Below the pieces are notes generated by a model that was given only the letters and a program-made list of their open reading frames with translations, did no database searches and had not been told where the DNA came from. A DNA stretch of 16,175 nucleotides from assembly GCA_027084065.1 (NCBI GenBank), contig JALWLR010000153.1:1-16175 (forward strand). Reading direction: 5' to 3'. Positions 6,376 through 13,124 of the stretch are shown here, one piece after another. Source of the DNA: Helicobacteraceae bacterium (lineage in GTDB: Bacteria; Campylobacterota; Campylobacteria; Campylobacterales; Sulfurimonadaceae). A program made the translations under genes and the position numbers. How positions within the stretch are numbered: position 1 is the first letter of the stretch; every line of letters starts with the position of its first letter.

Positions 6376-7143
6376 ATGCTTTCATTTGTCTCTTTTTTAG
6401 AAAGTGGGAATGTCGTATCTTTTATTTTGCTGTTTTTTCGATTTGCCGGTCTTTTTATGACGGCACCCATCTTTTCTCATACGACTATACCGATGAAATA
6501 CAAAGCGATGATGGCGTTTTTCTTTAGTGTTATTTTCTTTTCCAGTGTAGAACCATTGCATTTTTCAGTAAGTGTTCCTATGCTGGTTATTGCCATTTTG
6601 AGTGAATTGCTATTTGGACTTTTTATCGGTGTTCTTTTACAGCTAGCTTATAATGTAATTACATTTGCCGGAGGCATTATCAGTTTTATGATGGGGTTTT
6701 CGATGGCAACGGCAATCGATCCGCAAAACGGTGTTTCGATGCCTATTGTTTCTCAGTTTCTGTCACTGTTAGGACTTATGGTACTCTTTTCGCTCAATAT
6801 GCATCATTGGTTGATTCTTTACATCGATAAGTCGCTTGCGCATATACCGCTGGGAGGGTTTGTAGTGACACCAGATATCATACATTATACGATGCAGGCG
6901 GCAGCGCATATGTTTGTTGTCGGTTTTTTAATTGCTTTTCCGATTATCGCTTTGTCACTGCTTGCAGATCTTATTTTCGGTATGCTTATGAAATCGATGC
7001 CGCAGTTCAACCTACTCGTTATAGGATTTCCTATAAAAATTATGGTCTCGTTTGTCGTTTTGATTGCGACACTCGCATCGATCATGCTACTGCTCAAAGG
7101 AGAAATTATCAGTACGTTTAATAGTTTGGAACTATTTTTTTGA
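6376..7143 (+). CDS. fliR: Flagellar biosynthetic protein FliR
   Basis: Polytopic inner-membrane component of the flagellar type III export gate (FliPQR channel). The 255-residue protein has about six hydrophobic segments. It shows the FliR features FRFAGLFMTAPIFS near the N-terminus, IPMKYKAMMAF, LSELLFGLFIGVLLQLAYN, the G-rich AGGIISFMMGFSMATAIDPQ, and the late LLADLIFGMLMKSMPQFNLLV followed by GFPIKI. Length matches the family. It begins immediately after the ABC ATPase stop, with the ATG overlapping no other codon. The presence of fliR shows a flagellated organism; the rest of the flagellar genes lie elsewhere, as usual in this phylum, where they are scattered. Confidence 0.97.
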   Translation: MLSFVSFLESGNVVSFILLFFRFAGLFMTAPIFSHTTIPMKYKAMMAFFFSVIFFSSVEPLHFSVSVPMLVIAILSELLFGLFIGVLLQLAYNVITFAGGIISFMMGFSMATAIDPQNGVSMPIVSQFLSLLGLMVLFSLNMHHWLILYIDKSLAHIPLGGFVVTPDIIHYTMQAAAHMFVVGFLIAFPIIALSLLADLIFGMLMKSMPQFNLLVIGFPIKIMVSFVVLIATLASIMLLLKGEIISTFNSLELFF

Positions 7144-7175
7144 TACAATAACGTAAACAGGTGAAGGATGAAAAA
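7144..7175 (+). promoter_or_regulatory. Possible internal promoter and Shine-Dalgarno before the acidic protein gene
   Basis: TACAAT at 7144-7149 is directly preceded by TGA (7141-7143, also the fliR stop), forming an extended -10 (TGN-TACAAT). GAAGGA at 7163-7168 is a good Shine-Dalgarno 7 bases before the GTG at 7176, which decides that start over the GTG at 7161. Promoter use is unproven. Confidence 0.35.
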
Positions 7176-8888
7176 GTGAAAATACTGCTTATAAACGACA
7201 ATCCGGTTGTAACGAAGTTAGTCACTCTGAGTGCAAAAAAAGTCAATGACGAGCTCGAAGTCGTAGACTCGTTAGAAGAGGGAGTGCAAGAGAGTGCATA
7301 CGATCTTGTCATTGTTGATGATCATCTATACAGCCAGGAGATGTGGGACGAACTTCAGGAAAAAATAGCATTTAAGCAGGCACTTTTCATTCACTCCAAA
7401 GGTATAGAAGCACCCAAAGGGTTTAAAAATACGATGCAAAAGCCTTTTTTACCGACAGATTTTGTCGAGATGCTTGTAGAGATTCAAAAAGATATAGCCG
7501 CAAGCGGAGAGAATGAGCAAAAACAAGAAGATATAGAAGATGCAGTCATCCTCGATGAAGATAAAAGTCAGATAGAGAGTGAGGATGAAATAGATTTCGA
7601 TTCCGATTCAGAACTTTTAAATGAGCTTGACCTTGGAGAAGATCTTGATTTGGAGATGGATTTAGATAACGAGCTTGAAGATTTTATGGATGATGATCTC
7701 GGTCTTGAAACATTAGAGAAAGATGAAGAAGCAAAGAGTGATGATACGACTGTTATCGATGATGCCGAAATGGAAGAAGATGGAGGAGTTTTAGATGAAG
7801 AGGAGCTTAAAGAGGTTCAAGATTTACTAGAAGAGGAGTCCAAAGAAGAGGAGGAAGAACTTCTTGATTTGGATGAAGAGTTTGGTAGCGACATGGAAGA
7901 TATGCAAGAGCTCTCGGTAGAGGATTTAACCGGCATCAAAGAGGATAAAGAAGCTAAGCAGCAAGAAGAAGAAGATATGTTAGCAGAGATAGAAGCAGAT
8001 GTTTCGAACAAGGGACATTCTCAAGCGGATGATGAAGAGATAGAATCTATGCTTGCCGATATGGAAGAAGATGAAGATGCTTTGGAGTTGGATGCGCTTG
8101 ACGCAGAGAATGAGACGACACAAGAAGCTCAGATGGAAGACATCTCAAATGAAGCAGATAATATAACGGCTGAAGATGTCGAAGAGATCATCGAAGGAAG
8201 CATGGAAGAGTTGGAATCTAGCGAGCCTGAGCAACTTCTCGCTGCAGAAGATACAGATGAGAGTGAGACGAGTGATGATGAAGAGATAGAATCTATGCTT
8301 GCCGGTATGGAAGAAGATGAAGATGCTTTGGAATTGGATACGTTTGATGCAGAGAATGAGGCGCCACAAGAAGCTCAGATGGAAGACATCTCAAATGAAG
8401 CAGACGATATAACGGCTGAAGATGTCGAAGAGATCATCGAAGAAAGTATGGAAGAGTTGGCGTCTAACGAGCCAACAAAAGAGGAAGCACTTGACGAACT
8501 CGACGAAGAGCTTCAAGAGGAGGATTCGCAGGTACTGCAAGAGCAGATAGAAGCTGCCGAATCTGCTTTGAGTCAAGAGGATCTTGAGAGTGAGCTTGAA
8601 GAGATAGATGACGAACTTGCTTTGTTGGATGAGCAAAGCTTAAAAGAAGCACTTGGCGAGGCAACGCAGGAGAGTGAAAGTCTTACACAAAATGAAGCAA
8701 TCGAAGAGGAGATTGAGGAGCAAGAGAGCAAGCAAGAAAGCGATACGATTGCATCAGAAGAGAAAGAGGAGAAAAGAGGCGGTGTAGAAGTACTTAAACG
8801 TCTTTTAGAAGTTTTAAGTGATGAGGAGATTGCCGCTTTCCTAGAGGGCAAAAAAATAACGATAAACATAACGATAGGTGATGAGTAG
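7176..8888 (+). CDS. Highly acidic (poly-E-rich) protein with receiver-like N-terminal domain
   Basis: A 570-residue protein starting MKILLINDNPVVTKLVTLSA. Residues 1-104 look like a response-regulator receiver fold: N7/D8 at the acidic pocket, D48 in DLVIVD as the possible phospho-acceptor, S74 at the switch position, and K89-P90. Residues 111 to about 535 are a very acidic Glu/Asp tract of low complexity with an 82-residue tandem duplication. The last 34 or so residues (VEVLKRLLEVLSDEEIAAFL, then KKITINITIGDE) are non-acidic and look like a separate small domain. It occupies the position of the 'highly acidic protein' Cj1178c and the H. pylori 'poly E-rich protein' HP0322 (from memory), between fliR and gmk. 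Its function is not established here; the neighbouring fliR makes a flagellar or polar role a reasonable guess. The stop TAG overlaps the gmk GTG. Confidence 0.85.
   Translation: MKILLINDNPVVTKLVTLSAKKVNDELEVVDSLEEGVQESAYDLVIVDDHLYSQEMWDELQEKIAFKQALFIHSKGIEAPKGFKNTMQKPFLPTDFVEMLVEIQKDIAASGENEQKQEDIEDAVILDEDKSQIESEDEIDFDSDSELLNELDLGEDLDLEMDLDNELEDFMDDDLGLETLEKDEEAKSDDTTVIDDAEMEEDGGVLDEEELKEVQDLLEEESKEEEEELLDLDEEFGSDMEDMQELSVEDLTGIKEDKEAKQQEEEDMLAEIEADVSNKGHSQADDEEIESMLADMEEDEDALELDALDAENETTQEAQMEDISNEADNITAEDVEEIIEGSMEELESSEPEQLLAAEDTDESETSDDEEIESMLAGMEEDEDALELDTFDAENEAPQEAQMEDISNEADDITAEDVEEIIEESMEELASNEPTKEEALDELDEELQEEDSQVLQEQIEAAESALSQEDLESELEEIDDELALLDEQSLKEALGEATQESESLTQNEAIEEEIEEQESKQESDTIASEEKEEKRGGVEVLKRLLEVLSDEEIAAFLEGKKITINITIGDE
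8028..8474 (+). repeat. Near-identical in-frame direct repeat (period 246 bases) within the acidic protein gene
   Basis: Two copies, 8028-8228 and 8274-8474, each 67 codons, start with DDEEIESMLA and end with EEL-S-EP. By hand they agree at 58 of 67 residues and about 186 of 201 bases. Differences are scattered and mostly third-position or conservative. Period is 246 bases (82 codons). A weaker related unit (EEEDMLAEIEAD) precedes copy 1. The near identity implies a recent duplication. Confidence 0.9.
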
Positions 8889-9508
8889 TGATAGTAAAAA
8901 GAGGTGCGGTTTTAGTTCTTTCAGGTCCGAGTGGAGCGGGGAAAAGCTCGCTTATAAATAAAATTATAGATGAGATAGGTGATTGCTATTTTTCCATCTC
9001 AACGACGACACGCCCAATGCGTCCCGGAGAGAGGGAGGGTGTGGATTATCATTTTGTGAGTGAGGAGGAGTTTAAAAAGGGGATTGAACGGGATGAATTT
9101 TTAGAATACGCTTTAGTGCACGGTAACTACTACGGTACGTCGCTCAAACCTGTTAAAGAAGCTTTGGCACAGGGAAAACTTGTGATTTTTGACATAGATG
9201 TCCAAGGAAATGTCTCCGTAAACAGTCGTTTAGGAGACATAACTACCTCAGTATTTATAGTCCCACCGAGTCTGAGTGAGTTGGAGCGACGTTTACGAGC
9301 ACGAGGGACTGACAGTGAAGAGGTTATTCAACAGCGGATCGAAAATGCGAAAAAAGAGATTCAGCGAGTAAGCGAATATGACTTTTTGCTTATAAACGAC
9401 GATCTCGATACGGCTGCAGAACAGCTCAAGCTCATAGCCAAAGTTGCTCGGATGAAACTCCCAACAGAAGAGATAAATGAATTTATTCAAAAGTGGGAAA
9501 ATATTTAG
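8888..9508 (+). CDS. gmk: Guanylate kinase
   Basis: Phosphorylates GMP to GDP using ATP, an essential step in guanine nucleotide supply. The 206-residue protein has the P-loop GPSGAGKS (13-20), the GMP-binding block TTTRPMRPGEREGVDYHFVS, the segment FLEYALVHGNYYGT, and the DIDVQGN motif followed later by the arginine-rich lid ERRLRARGTD. All key parts are intact. The start is a GTG at 8888 that overlaps the preceding TAG by one base (TAGTG). AGGTG 7 bases upstream is its Shine-Dalgarno and lies within the acidic protein gene, so translation is coupled. Confidence 0.97.
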   Translation: MIVKRGAVLVLSGPSGAGKSSLINKIIDEIGDCYFSISTTTRPMRPGEREGVDYHFVSEEEFKKGIERDEFLEYALVHGNYYGTSLKPVKEALAQGKLVIFDIDVQGNVSVNSRLGDITTSVFIVPPSLSELERRLRARGTDSEEVIQQRIENAKKEIQRVSEYDFLLINDDLDTAAEQLKLIAKVARMKLPTEEINEFIQKWENI

Positions 9509-9510
9509 AG

Positions 9511-9585
9511 TTTATGATATAAATTTATGATATATACAGCAATTGCAAGTTATACTTTCGTAACTAAAATCTAAAGGAATTGAAG
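9511..9585 (+). promoter_or_regulatory. tatA promoter region with an 11-bp direct repeat
   Basis: TTTATGATATA occurs at 9511-9521 and again at 9524-9534 (period 13). TATACT at 9551-9556 is a likely -10 box, predicting a start near 9563 and a short leader. AAAGGAA (9573-9579) is the tatA Shine-Dalgarno. The repeat sits at the -20 to -45 zone relative to that box, where an upstream AT element or a regulator site would lie. No terminator separates gmk from tatA. Confidence 0.45.
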
Positions 9586-9819
9586 ATGGGAATGCCTTCT
9601 GGAACAGAATTATTATTGATATTTGGAATCATCGTACTGCTTTTTGGTGCGAAAAAGATACCGGATCTTGCAAAGGGAATCGGTAAAGGAATTAAAAACT
9701 TCAAAGAAGAGATGAAAGAAACAAGTTCGGATGAAGTCGCTCAGGCAGATACACCGAAAGTCGAAGGAAGTGAAAGCACTTCTGCGCAGACATCTACAAA
9801 AAACAGTACACAAGTGTAA
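9586..9819 (+). CDS. tatA: Sec-independent protein translocase subunit TatA
   Basis: Pore-forming subunit of the twin-arginine translocase that exports folded, cofactor-bearing proteins. It has 77 residues: a short N-terminus (MGMPSGTE), one transmembrane helix (about 8-20, LLLIFGIIVLLFG), the hinge GAKKIPDLAKGIGKGIKNFK forming the amphipathic helix, and a polar acidic tail. The start is the ATG at 9586, 7 bases after AGGA; an in-frame TTG at 9580 is too close to the Shine-Dalgarno. The FG-AKKIP hinge separates it from TatB. Partner genes tatBC are not in this window. The argS TTG follows the stop after three bases and in the same frame. Confidence 0.95.
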   Translation: MGMPSGTELLLIFGIIVLLFGAKKIPDLAKGIGKGIKNFKEEMKETSSDEVAQADTPKVEGSESTSAQTSTKNSTQV

Positions 9820-9822
9820 GCC

Positions 9823-11433
9823 TTGAAGAAAAAAGTTACACGACATCTGCAAGAGAAACTGGGAAAAGAGATAGTCCTAGAAAAGCCTAAAGATCGCTCT
9901 TTTGGCCATTTTGCGACACCTATTGCCTTTTCACTGGCAAAAGAGTTACGCAAATCTCCCATGATCATTGCCGATGAGCTGGCATCGAGTTTTGAGTCGG
10001 ATGCGGTTTTTGAGAAAGTCGAATCGGTCAAAGGATATTTGAACTTCCGATTAAGCGAAAGGTTTCTTGACGAATATGCATCGTGGGCTTTAAACAATCC
10101 TGAAGAGTTTGCAAAAGGGGAGCATTCGGGAAAAATATTGTTGGAGTTTGTCAGTGCAAATCCAACAGGACCGTTGCATATAGGTCATGCAAGAGGAGCT
10201 GTTTACGGCGATACTCTTTTGAGAATGGGACGACGTCTTGGGTATGAGATAACTGCAGAGTACTATGTCAACGATGCAGGCAATCAAATAGATTTGCTCG
10301 GGCTTTCTTTGCAGCTAGAGGGGCGTTCCAGCCTACTTGGTGAAGATGTCACATACCCGGAAAACTACTACAGAGGCGAGTATCTCAGTGAGTTGGCAAA
10401 AGAGGCTTTAGAGATTTTCGGAGAGGAAATCTTCAAAGATGAATCGCGACGAAAAGAGCTGGCAATGTGGGCAAAAGAGAAGGTCATGGAGATTATTGTC
10501 AAAGATCTTGCAGACATCAACATACATTTCGATACGTTTGTCAGCGAAGCCTCTTTGTATGACAAATGGGATGCGGTAATGCAAAAGCTTGGAGACGGGC
10601 TTTATGAAAAAGATGGAAAAATCTATCTTGCTTCGTCTCAAAAAGGGGATGATAGTGACCGTGTCGTCGTTCGTGAAGATGGACGCCCTACTTACCTTGC
10701 CGGAGACATTATCTACCATAATGAAAAGTTCGAACAGGGCTTTGACAAGTATATAAATATTTGGGGTGCAGACCATCACGGCTATATTGCTCGCGTAAAA
10801 GCGGCAATAGAGTTTTTAGGCTATGATTCATCCAAACTGGAAGTACTACTTTCACAGATGGTAAGTTTGCTTAAAGATGGCAAACCTTACAAAATGAGTA
10901 AGCGTGCCGGTAATGTTATACTGCTTAGCGATATTACCAAAGAGATAGGCAGTGATGCGCTTCGTTACATTTTTGCTTCCAAAAGAAGCGATATTGCTCT
11001 GGAGTTTGACGTAGAAGCTTTGAAAAAGCAAGATAGTTCCAACCCCATTTATTACATTCAATATGCGCATGCACGTATAAGAACGCTTTTATCCAAAGGC
11101 GAAAAAAACAAAGAAGAGATCCTAAAGAGTGATTTAGAGGGGATAGATGAAAATGCGCTCAATCTGCTTTTCGATGCTTTACTTCTGCCGGAAGTCATTG
11201 ATGATGCATTTCACTCTCGCGGTGTTCAAAAACTTCCGGAGTATTTGAAGTCACTTGCGGCGGCTTTACATAAATTTTACTACGATAAGCGTGTTTTAGG
11301 CGATGAAAAAGAAGCAGCATATCTCAAAGTGCTCGAAGTTGTCGCTTTAAGTCTTAAAACGGGGCTTGCTCTTATGGGAATAGAAGCAAAAGAGCGAATG
11401 TTCAAAGAGGATGAAGAAAAAACTTTCGTTTAA
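9823..11433 (+). CDS. argS: Arginine--tRNA ligase
   Basis: Class I synthetase charging tRNA-Arg, 536 residues, within the family range. The N-terminal additional domain holds KPKDRSFGHFATP. The HIGH motif is at residues 119-122 within NPTGPLHIGHARGAVYGD, and the KMSK loop (KMSKRAGN) is at 357-360. The segment TYLAGDIIYH and the anticodon-binding helical C-terminus ending in LMGIEAKERM are typical. The start is a TTG: an in-frame TAA (the tatA stop) lies two codons upstream and the next ATG would delete the conserved N-terminus. The Shine-Dalgarno is weak, which suggests that translation depends on reinitiation after tatA. Since both genes share a frame, read-through of that stop would yield a fusion. 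No terminator hairpin follows. Confidence 0.98.
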   Translation: MKKKVTRHLQEKLGKEIVLEKPKDRSFGHFATPIAFSLAKELRKSPMIIADELASSFESDAVFEKVESVKGYLNFRLSERFLDEYASWALNNPEEFAKGEHSGKILLEFVSANPTGPLHIGHARGAVYGDTLLRMGRRLGYEITAEYYVNDAGNQIDLLGLSLQLEGRSSLLGEDVTYPENYYRGEYLSELAKEALEIFGEEIFKDESRRKELAMWAKEKVMEIIVKDLADINIHFDTFVSEASLYDKWDAVMQKLGDGLYEKDGKIYLASSQKGDDSDRVVVREDGRPTYLAGDIIYHNEKFEQGFDKYINIWGADHHGYIARVKAAIEFLGYDSSKLEVLLSQMVSLLKDGKPYKMSKRAGNVILLSDITKEIGSDALRYIFASKRSDIALEFDVEALKKQDSSNPIYYIQYAHARIRTLLSKGEKNKEEILKSDLEGIDENALNLLFDALLLPEVIDDAFHSRGVQKLPEYLKSLAAALHKFYYDKRVLGDEKEAAYLKVLEVVALSLKTGLALMGIEAKERMFKEDEEKTFV

Positions 11434-11527
11434 GACTTTTTTTATTCAAAGTTATGGTACTATTATCTTAGATAAGTTCAAAAGATAACGAAAGAGCCTT
11501 TCACAGAGGCTCTGAAAGTGAAAAACC
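11434..11527 (+). promoter_or_regulatory. Leader of the acetyltransferase gene with two mutually exclusive hairpins
   Basis: TATTAT (11461-11466) is a possible -10 box. Downstream, AGAGCCT (11493-11499) can pair with AGGCTCT (11507-11513), 7 bp. Alternatively CTTTCA (11498-11503) can pair with TGAAAG (11513-11518), 6 bp. They overlap, so only one can form. No T-tract follows. The ATG at 11528 has no good Shine-Dalgarno. Confidence 0.35.
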
Positions 11528-12151
11528 ATGACGATAAAAATCGAAAAAGCAACGCTTGAGGATGTCCCTTTTTTAGCTACGATGATGCTTCAAAGTTCAA
11601 GAGCCGGAAAAGCGATAGGACTCTTTGACTATCTTTTTAAATCTTCCGATGAGAAGAGACTTTTAGAAAAACTTTCCTGGCTTCTTCAAAGTACGAAGGA
11701 GTGCTACTGCCATTACACAAACTTCCTTGTTGCCAAAAATGAAAAAGAGCCCGTCGGGACGTTATGCAGTTATGAGCCTCGTATCGCAACCAAAGAAAAG
11801 TTTGTTGAAGCTTTGCAGCAAACCGGTTGTGATGAGAGTGTTGTAGAGCGCCTTGACAGGCTCGACCCATGTAACTTTGACATCAATAAGCGTACTTTGA
11901 TGTTTGATTTTTTTGAGGAGAAAGAGGAGTATGTAGATGTCGGCATACTTAAAGCACTCATGCAGAAAAGTTTGCTCAATGCACGTCTAAAGGGCTATAG
12001 AATAGCGCAAACCATTGTCGAAATCGGTTCGCTGGAGAGTTTGATGTTTTATGAGAAACTAGGGTTTGCTCCAAAAGAGGAGCGTAGATGCGACTCCTAT
12101 AAAGAGATATTTGGCAGAAAGGGAGTTACCCTTTTGGAGCATGAGTTTTAA
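11528..12151 (+). CDS. GNAT-family N-acetyltransferase
   Basis: A 207-residue protein with the GNAT layout: KIEKATLEDVPFLATMM at the N-terminus (the usual R/K-x-A-x-x-x-D opening), a central variable part, and motif A/B-like acetyl-CoA binding and tail segments (VGILKALMQKSLLNARLKGY, then SLESLMFYEKLGFAP). The YEKLGF end is the standard GNAT hallmark. The RxxGxG/A pyrophosphate loop is degenerate (ARLKGY), so a conserved substrate or activity cannot be claimed. Two Cys-rich spots (CYCHY, CDESV) are visible but not diagnostic. It stands alone on the plus strand after argS, and its last 26 bases overlap the end of tilS, which is encoded on the other strand. The ATG has a weak ribosome-binding site and a structured leader. 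Confidence 0.8.
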   Translation: MTIKIEKATLEDVPFLATMMLQSSRAGKAIGLFDYLFKSSDEKRLLEKLSWLLQSTKECYCHYTNFLVAKNEKEPVGTLCSYEPRIATKEKFVEALQQTGCDESVVERLDRLDPCNFDINKRTLMFDFFEEKEEYVDVGILKALMQKSLLNARLKGYRIAQTIVEIGSLESLMFYEKLGFAPKEERRCDSYKEIFGRKGVTLLEHEF

Positions 12152-13124
12152 TCCACTCCAACGCCTCTGAGTCTTGGTATAAAAAAGGTCGTAAAAGCGG
12201 AGGAATCTGCGCTTTTCTGCACCACTCTTTGAAAGGTTTTGGTAGAGTCGGTTTTTCTTGAGAGTAGGGTGTTATAATAGTCTCTTTGTTGTAGTGGCTA
12301 ATGAAAAATTTGCGTCCTGCTACAAGTGTATGTTTCTCTTTGAAAAGTCGTTTTTCTGAAGCAGTGAGAGTGTAGCCTTGTGTTTTGAGAAAGCGGTCTA
12401 GGCATAAAAGTGCTGCACGAGTGGTGGTTGTGTGAAAATGCACCAAGGCACCCTCTTTAGAAAAAGAGCACTCCTCCTCAAGCAAAGCGCGGTCTTCATC
12501 GATGTATTCAAAACTCCTCTTTATGCCCTCTTTGTAACGTTGAAGCAGTGGTGTGGCATAGTGGATTCGAAAAAAATTGCGCAAATATTTCGTGTCTGTA
12601 TTTGTGGCATCTTCGAAGTAGGGAATTTTTTGTTTTTGCAGATACTCTTTGAGTTCCTCTTTATCTACATGCAAAAGAGGACGTACAAGCTCATAGCCTT
12701 CTCTTTTCTCAACGCCTCGCATTCCGGCTAACTCCGAGCATCCCGATCCTTTGCACAACTGCATCAAAAACCACTCAAGACGATCACCGAGATGATGAGC
12801 GGTTAGAAGAGTGTCGTAGTTATAACGTTTTATGAGAGATTCGAAGAAGGTGTATCGTATATGGCGGGCATTGGATTCGAAGTTTGTTTCAATCTTATTT
12901 GCCGTATGGAGATGACAGTGAAGATTGTAGCGTTTGGCAAGCTCTTTCGCATAGGCGACTTCTTGTTTGCTCTGTGGCCGTGTATTGTAGTCGACAATAG
13001 CGATGTCAAAAGGAATGTCGTGTGAAAGAAGAAGATGAAAAAGCGCCGTAGAGTCGACTCCGGCAGAAAATGCCAGAAGATTTTTTCTCTTTTTTAAAAG
13101 TTGGATATGCTCCAAAGCAAGCAC
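12126..13124 (-). CDS. tilS: tRNA(Ile)-lysidine synthase
   Basis: Converts C34 of the CAU-anticodon tRNA-Ile to lysidine so that AUA is read as isoleucine; essential in most bacteria. The 332-residue protein has the N-type ATP pyrophosphatase loop at 20-25, here SAGVDS instead of the usual SGGxDS. The family segments ESNARHIRYTFFE, TAHHLGDRLEWFLMQLCKGSG and the DATNTDTKYLRNFFR block are all present. It is shorter than the roughly 430-residue E. coli enzyme and lacks its C-terminal domains, as I recall for this phylum. The start is a GTG at 13124 overlapping the rimO TAG by one base (TAGTG), with AAGGAG 5 bases upstream inside rimO. Its stop end overlaps the acetyltransferase gene. Confidence 0.95.
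   Translation of the reverse strand: MLALEHIQLLKKRKNLLAFSAGVDSTALFHLLLSHDIPFDIAIVDYNTRPQSKQEVAYAKELAKRYNLHCHLHTANKIETNFESNARHIRYTFFESLIKRYNYDTLLTAHHLGDRLEWFLMQLCKGSGCSELAGMRGVEKREGYELVRPLLHVDKEELKEYLQKQKIPYFEDATNTDTKYLRNFFRIHYATPLLQRYKEGIKRSFEYIDEDRALLEEECSFSKEGALVHFHTTTTRAALLCLDRFLKTQGYTLTASEKRLFKEKHTLVAGRKFFISHYNKETIITPYSQEKPTLPKPFKEWCRKAQIPPLLRPFLYQDSEALEWIKTHAPKG

Noticed and set aside
8391..8869. Long minus-strand open frames rich in Ser, Phe and Leu across the acidic protein gene.
   Set aside because: They are antisense shadows of GAA/GAG/GAT-rich coding; stop codons are rare there by composition, and no ribosome site or family match is seen.
12134..12161. Inverted repeat TTGGAG/CTCCAA in the tail-to-tail overlap of the acetyltransferase and tilS genes, as a bidirectional terminator.
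   Set aside because: Only 6 bp with a 16-base loop and no T-tract; expected by chance.
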